Notes under the pieces: model-generated
Told to the model about the DNA's origin: nothing
The model's input: only the letters and a program-made list of their open reading frames with translations
Database searches by the model: none
NCBI GenBank assembly: GCA_021648845.1
Contig: JAKJHY010000001.1
Span: forward strand, 310,001-374,000
DNA from: Mycobacterium sp. MBM
GTDB lineage: Bacteria > Actinomycetota > Actinomycetes > Mycobacteriales > Mycobacteriaceae
DNA length: 64,000 nt
Direction: 5' to 3'
Shown: positions 42,653 to 50,839 of the stretch, piece after piece
How positions within the stretch are numbered: position 1 is the first letter of the stretch
How the letters are laid out: each line of letters opens with the position of its first letter
Program-made: the position numbers and the translations under genes

Positions 42653-43799
42653 GTAGGGCGCGGCTCATCACCATGCGCTGGATCTGGTTGGTGCCCTCGT
42701 AGATCTGGGTGATCTTCGCGTCGCGCATCATCCGTTCGACCGGGAAGTCGCTCGTGTACCCGGCGCCCCCGAACAATTGCACGGCGTCAGTGGTCACCTC
42801 CATTGCGGTGTCAGAGGCAAAACATTTCGACGCCGCCGAAACGAACCCGAGGTCACCTTCACCGCGTTCGGCGCGGGCCGCGGCGCTGTAGACCATCAGC
42901 CGGGCGGCCTCGACCTTCATCGCCATATCGGCGAGCATGAACTGGACGCCCTGGAAGTCACTGACCGCCCTGCCGAACTGCCTGCGGCTCTTCGTATATT
43001 CGATCGCGGCATCCAACGCACCCTGGGCGATCCCGACGGCCTGGGCGCCGATGGTCGGACGGGTGTGATCCAGGGTCGCCAGTGCCGTCTTGAAGCCGGT
43101 GCCGGGTTCGCCGATCATCCGGTCTCCCGGAATCCAGCAGTTCTCGAAATACAACTCCGTGGTCGGCGAGCCCTTGATGCCGAGCTTCTTCTCTTTCGGC
43201 CCGACGGTGAAGCCCTCGTCGTCGATGTGCACAGCGAATGCCGAGATCCCGTTGGCACCCCGGTCGGGATCGGTCACCGCCATCACCGTGTACCAGGACG
43301 ACCTGCCGCCGTTGGTGATCCACGCCTTGACCCCGTCGAGGATCCAGCCGTCACGGTGGGCCTTGGCGCGCGTGCGCATGCCGGCGGCATCACTGCCGGC
43401 CTCACGCTCGGACAACGCATAGGAGGCCAACTCGCCGTCGACCAGATCCGGAAGGACCTTCTTTTTCAGGTCGTCAGTACCGCGCAGTATCAGACCCATG
43501 GTGCCCAGCTTGTTGACCGCCGGGATCAGCGACGCCGACGCATCGACGCGGGCCACCTCTTCGATGACGATGCACGTCGCCACCGAGTCCGCACCCTGGC
43601 CGCCGTACTCCCCCGGCACGTGCACCGCGTTGAAACCCGAAGCGTTCAGCGCGGCCAACGCCTCCCCCGGAAACCGCGAGTTCTCGTCGACGTCCGCGGC
43701 GTGCGGGGCGATCTCCTTCTCGGCCAGCGCCCTGATCGCAGCGCGCAGGTCTTCGTGCTCGTCCGGTAGCTGGAACAGATCGAATGATGTCTGGTTCAC
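42645..43799 (-). CDS. Acyl-CoA dehydrogenase, FadE25-like
   Basis: A 384-residue acyl-CoA dehydrogenase closely resembling mycobacterial FadE25 in long stretches: VDASASLIPAVNKLGTMGLI, YALSEREAGSDAAGMRTRAK, LGIKGSPTTELYFENC, TRPTIGAQAVGIAQGALDA and QLFGGAGYTSDFPVERMMRD with the catalytic Glu in YEGTNQIQR. GTG 43799 overlaps the E2 stop (GTGA) and is six bases from AGGAG, better than GTG 43805. It is co-translated with the E2/E1 genes upstream, so it probably oxidises the acyl-CoA that the complex makes, as in branched-chain amino acid or oxo-acid breakdown. Confidence 0.94.
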   Translation of the reverse strand: MNQTSFDLFQLPDEHEDLRAAIRALAEKEIAPHAADVDENSRFPGEALAALNASGFNAVHVPGEYGGQGADSVATCIVIEEVARVDASASLIPAVNKLGTMGLILRGTDDLKKKVLPDLVDGELASYALSEREAGSDAAGMRTRAKAHRDGWILDGVKAWITNGGRSSWYTVMAVTDPDRGANGISAFAVHIDDEGFTVGPKEKKLGIKGSPTTELYFENCWIPGDRMIGEPGTGFKTALATLDHTRPTIGAQAVGIAQGALDAAIEYTKSRRQFGRAVSDFQGVQFMLADMAMKVEAARLMVYSAAARAERGEGDLGFVSAASKCFASDTAMEVTTDAVQLFGGAGYTSDFPVERMMRDAKITQIYEGTNQIQRMVMSRALLK

Positions 43800-44884
43800 G
43801 ACCACTCCTGCAGCCGAGTCTTGACCGCGGTCAGATAGCGTGCCGCGTGGGCACCGTCGATGAGCCGGTGGTCGTATGTCATCGACAGATACGCCATCGA
43901 CCGGGTGCGGATCAGTAGTGCACCGTCGCTGTCACGTTCGGGTACCAGGCGTTCGGTGGCCGCACCGATGCCGAGAATCGCCGACTGCGGCTGGTTGATG
44001 ATGGGAGTGTCGAACAATGCTCCACGACTGCCGGTATTGGTGATCGTGAACGTGCCGCCGCTCATGTCGTCGGGCTGTATCGAGCCGTCGCGCACCGCCG
44101 CGGCGGCTGCCGCGATCGCCGCGCCCACCTCCACGAGACTCATGTGCTGGGCATCACGGATCACCGGCACCATGAGGCCCTTGGGGCCGTCTACCGCCAC
44201 TCCCAGGTGCACCGAGCCGTGATAGGTCACCTCGGAGCAGTCGTCGTTGACCGTGGCGTTGATGAGGGGATGCTCTTCCAGAGCGTCCACAGCAGCCATC
44301 ACAATGAACGGCAGGTAGGACAGCCGGGCGCCGGTGCGCTCGAGGAACTCCTGCTTCATCTCCTCCCGACAGGTCGCGATCACAGTCAGGTCCGCCTCGA
44401 CGACGGTGGTCAACTGAGCTGCTGTGTGCAGTGATTCGACCATTCGTCGCGCGATCGTCCGGCGAATCCGAGGCAGCTTCGCCACCCGGTCGCCCGCACC
44501 ACCGGTCCCGGTGTGCGCGGTCGGCGGGGGGAACGCGGGCACGGAAGTCTCCACATCCACAGCCTCAGGCGCGGGCGGGGCGTGTGTTGTTGATGGAGCC
44601 GGTGCCGGCGGTTCCGGATCCGGCCTCGGTGCGGAGACTGCGAGCCTTGCGACGACGGTCCCCACCGCCACCACGGCGTCTTCGGGCTCGACGACTTCGA
44701 TCAGGACACCGGCCGCGGGCGCCGCGATCTCGGTGTCCACCTTGTCGGTGGACACTTCGAGCAAGGGCTCGTCGAGCGCCACGACATCACCCACCGCCTT
44801 GAGCCAGCGTGTGATTGTCGCCTCGGTGACAGCCTCGCCCAGGCTGGGCAATGGCACCGCGATGGCGCGTTCCGCTGCAGTCAT
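43796..44884 (-). CDS. 2-oxoacid dehydrogenase E2 (dihydrolipoamide acyltransferase) without visible PSBD
   Basis: A 362-residue E2. Residues 1-80 are a lipoyl domain with lipoyl lysine Lys48 in EVSTDKVDTEI. A Pro/Ala-rich linker follows (about 85-130). The catalytic domain runs from LPRIRRTIARRMVESL to the end with TFTITNTGSRGA and the catalytic DHRLIDG near 338. The peripheral subunit-binding domain normally found between linker and catalytic domain is not recognisable: the linker goes straight from GTGGAGDRVAKL to RIRRTIARRM. ATG 44884 is one base after the E1 stop. Its E3 would have to come from elsewhere and dock differently. Confidence 0.88.
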   Translation of the reverse strand: MTAAERAIAVPLPSLGEAVTEATITRWLKAVGDVVALDEPLLEVSTDKVDTEIAAPAAGVLIEVVEPEDAVVAVGTVVARLAVSAPRPDPEPPAPAPSTTHAPPAPEAVDVETSVPAFPPPTAHTGTGGAGDRVAKLPRIRRTIARRMVESLHTAAQLTTVVEADLTVIATCREEMKQEFLERTGARLSYLPFIVMAAVDALEEHPLINATVNDDCSEVTYHGSVHLGVAVDGPKGLMVPVIRDAQHMSLVEVGAAIAAAAAAVRDGSIQPDDMSGGTFTITNTGSRGALFDTPIINQPQSAILGIGAATERLVPERDSDGALLIRTRSMAYLSMTYDHRLIDGAHAARYLTAVKTRLQEWS

Positions 44885-44885
44885 G

Positions 44886-47225
44886 TCATACCACCCCGAT
44901 GAGATCGAATGCTGCGCCGACGATGCTGTCGGTGTCGATACCGTGATACCGATACACGTCTTCCAGTGAACCGACCTGCCCGAATCGACTGACCCCCAAC
45001 TGGATTCCCGGAACACCATTGATCGCCGGCAGAAATGCCAACGTGTGTGGATGACCGTCGAGCACGCTGAGCATCGGTGCAGCACGGCCGGCCGGAAAGA
45101 GCTGGTCCAGAATCCAGGTGGGCCCGTCGCCGCGCCCCTGTCGGGCCTGCAGCGCCTCGAACAACAAACCCGGACTTGTGACACACACGACGTCGGCGTC
45201 GACACCGTGTTGCGCCAGCCGCTGCGCGGCAGCCAAAGTCTCGGTCATCACCGCACCCATCCCGACCAGCGTCAAGCCGGGATCGGCGGCCTTGCGCAGC
45301 ACGTAACCACCGGCCAGGACATGTCGGCGGCGCCGCTCCCGTCCGGCGGGGTCTGCGGGCACCGCCGCCAGCAACTGGTCCACCGGCCGGGTGGACAACC
45401 GGATGTAGGCCGATGTGCCGTCAGGGCGGCCGAGGCGGCCGATACACGACAGCAGCGTCCATTCGACATCGATGGCGAAGGCCGGCTCGTAACTCACACA
45501 GCCGGGTTGCTCCAGACCGATCGAAGGCGTCTTGATCGACTGGTGGGCTCCGCCCTCGGCCGCCAGCGTGACCCCGGATGGGGTACCGACCAGAATCGAC
45601 TGGCCACCTGCATAGATCCCGTACGACCACGGTTCCAGCGCACGCTCGACAAACGGGTCGTAGAGCACACCGATGGGCAGCAAAGGCTGCCCCCAACGGC
45701 TCCAGGTTGCGCCGAGCTCACCCATGAGCCCCACCAGGTTGGTTTCGGCGATGCCGAGTTCCATATGCTGCCCGGTCGGTTTCTCCCGCCAATGCATGAT
45801 GGTCTCGGGGTCGTCGTCGAACCAGTTGCGCCGCTCGCTCGGTGACCAGATACCGACCTTGTTCAGCCAACCCGCCAGGTTCGTCGTCGAACTGACATCG
45901 GGGCTGACGGTAACCACCCGTTTGGCAGCGTCCGGCGACTGACGGCTCAGATCGAGCAGCGCGCGACCCAGCGCAGCCTGGGTGGTTGCGGTACCCGACG
46001 GGGTGCGGCCAAGGTCCTCCGGTATCGGCGGTGGGGTCATCAGCTGCACCGGTTCGCGTTTCAGACGCTGCGCGGTTTGCGCGCACAGCTGGCCCGCGGC
46101 GGTGTCGGGGCCGAATCGCGGCCACGGATCGTCGACATCCATGCCTAGTTCTGTGGCCAGCTGCTCGTACTGTTCTGTCGTCAACAAGGATGAGTGGTTC
46201 TGCGGATGGCCCTGCGTGGGCAGCCCGCGCCCCTTGATGGTGTAGGCGATGATGGCCGTCGGGCGGGTGTCATCGATCTGCGCGTATGCGGCGCGCAACG
46301 CAGCGAGATCGTGGCCCCCGAGGTTGCGGATCGCCTCCAGTAGTTCCGCATCGTCCAGTTCGGTGACCAATGCCGAAATGGCCGCCGCATCCGGACCCGT
46401 TCCCGGTAGCCGGTCGCGGAGTTCTTCTGCGGTACAACGTAAGAGCCGCTGGTACTCGGCATTGGGCATATCGAGGATCCGGGTGCGCAGCGCGGACCCA
46501 CCGGGGCGGGCGAACAGCGATTCCAGCAGGGCACCGAATTTCACCGTGATCACCTGCCAGCCCGCCGCGGTAAACATGGCCTCCAGCCGTCCGGCGGCGA
46601 TGTTCGGCACCACCCGGTCCAGCGATTGGCGATTCAGGTCGATGATCCAGACGATCTCACCGAGGTCTGCCACCGCGGGATCGAGGACCGCCTCCCAGAC
46701 CGCGCCCTCATCCAGTTCGGCGTCGCCGACCAGCGAATACTGCCGGCCCCTACCGGCACTGCCGATCTGAGTGTCCACGTAACGGCGTGCGATCGCACCC
46801 CAAATCGGCGCGGTGGCGCCGATCCCCACCGATCCGGTTGAGTAGTCGACCGGATCCGGATCCTTGGTCCGGCTCGGATACGACTGAAGTCCCCCGAATT
46901 CACGCAGCCGGGGCAAATACGATGCGTCGAGTTCGCCGATGAGGTAGTTGATACCGTGCAGCACCGGTGAGGCGTGCGGCTTGACCGACACCCGGTCGCC
47001 CGGTTGCAACTGGTCGAACCACAGTGAAGTCATGATCGTCACCATCGATGCGCTTGATGCCTGGTGACCGCCGACCTTGAGACCACTGGTGTTGGGTCGA
47101 ATTCTGTTGGCATGGTGGATGATCGCCGTAGATAGCCACAACACCCGCTGCTCGATCTCGTGCAGCGCGACATCGGGGCTGTCAATGGGGTGGGCAGTGC
47201 CATGCACTGCGGAGTTGCCGGGCAT
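44886..47225 (-). CDS. Thiamine-diphosphate 2-oxoacid dehydrogenase E1, homodimeric AceE-like
   Basis: A 779-residue E1, shorter than housekeeping AceE. The ThDP motif is VGDAELDEGAVWEAVLDPAV through IIDLNRQSLDR, preceded by GGHQASSASMVTIMTSLWF. The middle has YTIKGRGLPTQGHPQNHS, and the transketolase-like pyrimidine domain has MELGIAETNLVGLMGELGA and LAAEGGAHQSIKTPSIGLEQ. ATG 47225 has GAGGA seven bases upstream; the longer frame to 47453 runs through the regulatory region. Probably an accessory 2-oxoacid dehydrogenase for a specific substrate, controlled by the divergent Lrp gene (inference). Confidence 0.92.
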   Translation of the reverse strand: MPGNSAVHGTAHPIDSPDVALHEIEQRVLWLSTAIIHHANRIRPNTSGLKVGGHQASSASMVTIMTSLWFDQLQPGDRVSVKPHASPVLHGINYLIGELDASYLPRLREFGGLQSYPSRTKDPDPVDYSTGSVGIGATAPIWGAIARRYVDTQIGSAGRGRQYSLVGDAELDEGAVWEAVLDPAVADLGEIVWIIDLNRQSLDRVVPNIAAGRLEAMFTAAGWQVITVKFGALLESLFARPGGSALRTRILDMPNAEYQRLLRCTAEELRDRLPGTGPDAAAISALVTELDDAELLEAIRNLGGHDLAALRAAYAQIDDTRPTAIIAYTIKGRGLPTQGHPQNHSSLLTTEQYEQLATELGMDVDDPWPRFGPDTAAGQLCAQTAQRLKREPVQLMTPPPIPEDLGRTPSGTATTQAALGRALLDLSRQSPDAAKRVVTVSPDVSSTTNLAGWLNKVGIWSPSERRNWFDDDPETIMHWREKPTGQHMELGIAETNLVGLMGELGATWSRWGQPLLPIGVLYDPFVERALEPWSYGIYAGGQSILVGTPSGVTLAAEGGAHQSIKTPSIGLEQPGCVSYEPAFAIDVEWTLLSCIGRLGRPDGTSAYIRLSTRPVDQLLAAVPADPAGRERRRRHVLAGGYVLRKAADPGLTLVGMGAVMTETLAAAQRLAQHGVDADVVCVTSPGLLFEALQARQGRGDGPTWILDQLFPAGRAAPMLSVLDGHPHTLAFLPAINGVPGIQLGVSRFGQVGSLEDVYRYHGIDTDSIVGAAFDLIGVV

Positions 47226-47368
47226 CAAGCGTCCTCGTCGGTGAGCGTCGTGTGTGACTGGAATAGCTGCACTGGACTCAGGTCGTGAGTCTGCGACCGC
47301 ATCGTCGCGCGGGTTCCCTGGGTGAGGGCGTCCCGACGCCGTGGTGGCGTATCGCCACCCGAGGTACG

Positions 47369-47401
47369 GTTCACATATGCAAAAGTTCACTTTCAGTGCA
47401 C
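47369..47401. promoter_or_regulatory. Repeated GTTCAC and imperfect palindrome between E1 and Lrp genes
   Basis: GTTCAC occurs at 47369-47374 and 47385-47390, 16 bases apart. Bases 47385-47401 read GTTCACT-TTC-AGTGCAC, an inverted repeat with one mismatch. Position between divergent E1 and Lrp/AsnC genes suggests an Lrp-type operator. Confidence 0.55.
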
Positions 47402-47489
47402 CATCCGCGCCACCGATGCGCAACATGCGACCTCTCATATACGCAATCTGCACAGACTCGCGTGCGCGCCACTCGTCGGGCTGGGCATT

Positions 47490-47978
47490 GTGACCAACAG
47501 ACCGCGCGTCGACGCGATCGACGCCAAGATCATCAAAGCGCTCACCGAGGATCCTCGGGCCACCGTGATCGCTCTCGCCAACGCCACGGGGGCCTCCCGG
47601 AACACCGTTCAGGCACGGCTGGGCAAGCTGGAGAGCCAGCAGGTGCTCCGATCACTCGAGCGCCGGATCGATCCGGCCGCACTCGGTTATCCACTCATGG
47701 CCTTCATCTCGACCCGAGTGACTCAGCGCAAGCTCACCGAGATCGCGGACGCCCTTGAGAACATTCCCGAAGTGATCGAGGTACACGGACTGGGCGGAGT
47801 CACCGACCTACTGATCCAGGTCGTGGCACGGGAAGCGGACGATCTCTACCGGATAGCCGGCCAGATACTGGACATCGACGGCGTCGAGCAGACAACAACA
47901 TCGCTGGTGATGCGCAAACTCGTCGACCACCGGATCACGCCACTGCTCGACAACTTGATCCGCGACAACCGGGGTTGA
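47490..47978 (+). CDS. Lrp/AsnC-family transcriptional regulator
   Basis: A 162-residue Lrp/AsnC protein. The N-terminal helix-turn-helix spans DAIDAKIIKALTEDPRA, VIALANATGASRNTVQARLGKLE; the C-terminal RAM domain contains LENIPEVIEVHGLGGVTDLLIQVV and DIDGVEQTTTSLVM. GTG 47490 is chosen because the family begins a few residues before the DxxDxxIL helix; no ATG is available. It is divergent from the E1 gene. Such regulators usually sense amino or 2-oxo acids, consistent with control of the E1-E2-dehydrogenase operon. Confidence 0.92.
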   Translation: MTNRPRVDAIDAKIIKALTEDPRATVIALANATGASRNTVQARLGKLESQQVLRSLERRIDPAALGYPLMAFISTRVTQRKLTEIADALENIPEVIEVHGLGGVTDLLIQVVAREADDLYRIAGQILDIDGVEQTTTSLVMRKLVDHRITPLLDNLIRDNRG

Positions 47979-48160
47979 GCGATCTGCACACCGGGGTGCC
48001 GGATCACGCAGTCGCGGTATGCAGATTGCACGATGTCGTCGATACCCGTTGTGCGACAAGATGACAGAGGTGTTGACTGGGCGCACCCCACCCCCAGCTT
48101 CGGCACAGACCACCACGGTTGACGAGCGCCCGAAAGATCCAAACCCCAAGGAGGTACCCC

Positions 48161-49759
48161 GTGACGAACGGCAACGGGCAATCAGCGCACCGCAAGTCGA
48201 TGAGCCACGAACCGCTGACCCCTACTGCGTACCTCGATCGTGCGGCCAGCTGCCATGGGGATCGTAAGGCGGTGGTAGACGGCGAGCGCAGATGGACCTA
48301 CGAAGAACTGCACCAGCGGTGCGCGCAGCTTGCGGGTGGGCTCGCGGAACTGTCGTCGGGGCGCCCGGTCGCCGTTCTGGCACCCAACTCGCACGTTCTG
48401 CTGGAGTCGCATTTCGGTGTCCCGTGGTCCGGTTCACCCCTGATCGCCCTCAACACCCGCCTATCGGCGCCCGAGATCGTCTATATGTTGCGTCATTCCG
48501 AGGCGTCGGTGCTGGTCTACGATTCGATCTTCGCCGATGTCGTCGATCAGGTGTGCAGTCAGCTCAGCGTTCCACCGATCCTTGTGCAGGCTGACGATGA
48601 TCAGCACAGTGACTACGAACAGATGTTGGCGGCGGCCTCCCCGCGGCACCGAACACCGACAGACGAACTGGCGTTGCTGTCCGTGAACTACACCTCAGGG
48701 ACCACGGGAAAGCCCAAGGGCGTGATGTATTCCCACCGGGGGGCCTACCTTCAAGCGCTGGCGATGGTGGGGCATACGGGTCTGTCTCCCTCGGGGGTCT
48801 ATCTCTGGACCCTGCCGATGTTCCACTGCAACGGGTGGTGTTTCCCCTGGGCGGTCACCGCCGCGGCCGCCACCCATGTGTGCTTGCGCAAGCTCGACCC
48901 GTCGGAGATCTGGCGCCTGATCCGAGAACAGGGGGTGACCCACCTCAACGGTGCCCCGACTGTGCTGTCCATGATCGCCCATGCGGCTCAGGCAGACACC
49001 ATCGAGGGCACCCCCGTGCGGATAGCCACCGGTGGTGCACCGCCCTCGCCGGCCATCCTGCGAAGAATGGCGGCACTCGGATTCGATGTCACGCATCTGT
49101 ACGGGCTGACCGAAACGTACGGACCTGCTGCCATCTGCGATTGGCGTCCGGAGTGGGACGACCTCGACCTGGAAGTGCGCGCGCAGATCAAGGCCCGGCA
49201 GGGTGTCGCGAACATGATCTCCTGCGAAATTCGCGTGCTCGCCGACGACGGGGCCGACGTGCCCGCGGACGGCTCGCGCACCGGCGAGATCGCGTTGCGC
49301 GGCAACAACGTCATGCTCGGCTACCTGCATGATCCCGCCGCCACCGAAGCGGCGGCCCCAGATGGATGGTTCAGAACCGGAGACCTTGGCGTCCGCCATC
49401 CCGATGGATACATCGAACTGCGCGATCGCAGTAAGGACGTCATCATCTCGGGTGGAGAAAACATCGCCTCGGTGGAGGTCGAGCAGGCCATCATGGAGCA
49501 TCCCGCCGTCCTGGAGGTAGCGGTGATCGCGGCGCCGGACGTTCAGTGGGGCGAGGTACCGGTCGCCCACGTCGCACTCAAGCCTGGGAGCGAGGCCACC
49601 GCCGAGGACATCATCAATCACGTCAAGGCCACCATCGCGCGGTTCAAGGCACCCAAGCGGGTGCTCTTCGGCGAGCTACCGAAGACATCGACCGGCAAGA
49701 CGCAGAAGTACCTGCTGCGCGAACGTGCCTGGCAGGGACAGGAGAGGCGCGTTCAATGA
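48161..49759 (+). CDS. Acyl-CoA synthetase (medium/short-chain AMP-forming ligase)
   Basis: A 532-residue ligase: NYTSGTTGKPKGVMYSHRG, WTLPMFHCNGWCFPW, LYGLTETYGPA, GWFRTGDLGVRHPDGYIEL and the hinge RSKDVIISGGENIASVEVE, with the catalytic lysine in KTSTGKTQKY. The FHCNGW phrase is typical of the medium-chain/3-methylmercaptopropionyl-CoA ligase group (DmdB-like). GTG 48161 has a perfect AAGGAGG site; ATG 48200 is an internal alternative. It is downstream of the Lrp gene on the same strand with a 182-base gap. Overlaps the next small gene by ATGA. Confidence 0.93.
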   Translation: MTNGNGQSAHRKSMSHEPLTPTAYLDRAASCHGDRKAVVDGERRWTYEELHQRCAQLAGGLAELSSGRPVAVLAPNSHVLLESHFGVPWSGSPLIALNTRLSAPEIVYMLRHSEASVLVYDSIFADVVDQVCSQLSVPPILVQADDDQHSDYEQMLAAASPRHRTPTDELALLSVNYTSGTTGKPKGVMYSHRGAYLQALAMVGHTGLSPSGVYLWTLPMFHCNGWCFPWAVTAAAATHVCLRKLDPSEIWRLIREQGVTHLNGAPTVLSMIAHAAQADTIEGTPVRIATGGAPPSPAILRRMAALGFDVTHLYGLTETYGPAAICDWRPEWDDLDLEVRAQIKARQGVANMISCEIRVLADDGADVPADGSRTGEIALRGNNVMLGYLHDPAATEAAAPDGWFRTGDLGVRHPDGYIELRDRSKDVIISGGENIASVEVEQAIMEHPAVLEVAVIAAPDVQWGEVPVAHVALKPGSEATAEDIINHVKATIARFKAPKRVLFGELPKTSTGKTQKYLLRERAWQGQERRVQ

Positions 49760-50046
49760 CGCACAGCGACAGCATGATCGCACCAACGGAACAGCAGATC
49801 GCGTGGGAACTGGCCGATGCCCTCAACCGCCACCTGACTGCCGAAGACCGAACACTGGTGTATGTGAACCTGGGCAGCGCGCACTACCCGTCAGGGATTC
49901 GCCGCCTGCTCAACATTGCCCTGAGCGGTCAGGTCCGTCTTGCAGCTTCGACTCTCGACCGACTGGAGATCTGGTGCCGTATCTCCCACCGCGAGAGGGA
50001 GTATCAGCCATTGCTATCGCGTCTTCGAGGGCTTCGGGGCAGATGA
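49756..50046 (+). CDS. Small hypothetical protein coupled to the acyl-CoA synthetase
   Basis: A 96-residue, mostly helical protein of unknown function. It has an acidic N-terminal half (IAWELADALNRHLTAEDRT), a central VYVNLGSAHYPSGIRRLLNIALSG and an arginine-rich end (LLSRLRGLRGR). There is no signal peptide, membrane helix or metal motif. The ATG overlaps the ligase stop, which is the main reason to accept it as a gene. It could be a partner or stabiliser of the ligase. I do not recognise the family. Confidence 0.6.
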   Translation: MTHSDSMIAPTEQQIAWELADALNRHLTAEDRTLVYVNLGSAHYPSGIRRLLNIALSGQVRLAASTLDRLEIWCRISHREREYQPLLSRLRGLRGR

Positions 50047-50298
50047 CCTTGCTCCTGCGCATTGCACTTCTGCCCGAGTCGGTTCGGTCAGCTACCCTAC
50101 CTGCGCTGCCGGGGTTTCCACCGTTCCGTGATGGGATCGCCGCTCGGCTGGCTGGAGCGTAGCGCTGTCAGACGAGCGCGCGCCAAGAACCGATGCGCGT
50201 CCCTTCGCCCAAGACCACCCTTGATTGTTCCTTGGGCAGATTCTCTCCCTCATCTGCGCAAGCCATAGCCGTCGTCGCACAGGCTGCGCTCGATCACG
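50047..50298. other. Intergenic region after the small hypothetical gene
   Basis: No gene seen. GCCCAAG (50207-50213) and CTTGGGC (50231-50237) can pair around an 17-base loop, a possible weak terminator. Confidence 0.35.
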
Positions 50299-50787
50299 TC
50301 AGGCGTTCACCCCGGCACGACTCGGCGCGCAGTCCGGGCAGCGGGTTGGGCGCCGACCACGAGTGCGGGGCCGTTCCCAACTGGCCAGGCATTCGGTGCA
50401 GACCAGAGTCTCGATCGCGGGCGGTGCAGGCGGTTTCCGCGCACTTGTCGCGCGCGACTCCGCGCTGCTGGTTGATCGGTTACTTCGGCATGGTGCACAC
50501 AAGGGCGTGCTGGATCGGCGCGCTGCCATCCAGGAGTCTCCGCAGGCACCACAGACTTGAGCTACGCCGGGATTACCGATGTTGGTCACGCGCAGTGGGT
50601 TACCGGTGTTGAGAGCGTGACGGTAGTCCGCGAAAGATGCCACCGGAACGCCGAAGCGGCGGGCGGAATCGACTTTGGTGGACTCGGATGCGGTGTCGGC
50701 GGCGATGAGCAATCCACACGACTTGGTGAGCGAGTCGTGCGAGATTGACGGCCAGCGGCGCCACCGAGACCGGTTGTCACGAGAGCA
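50299..50787 (-). pseudogene. C-terminal remnant: BRCT domain plus zinc ribbons (exonuclease-type protein)
   Basis: The minus-strand frame from the stop at 50790 to 50299 reads SISHDSLTKSCGLLIAAD, ASESTKVDSARRFGVPVASF, which fits a BRCT domain of the kind appended to DEDDh exonucleases (VS.KT.LLVAAD..S.SGK...AR.YGVPV). Two CxxC pairs follow (CGACG and CAPC), then CTEC and CPDC, i.e. two zinc-ribbon units. The BRCT core is open but no ATG or GTG precedes it; the only start, TTG 50712, would cut the domain in half, and a stop lies just upstream. It looks like the surviving tail of a longer gene interrupted near acrA1. Confidence 0.6.
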
Positions 50788-50839
50788 TCACACCAGCGCT
50801 GAGAATCTACAGTTGACCTTTGCCCGTCCGAGGACGACG

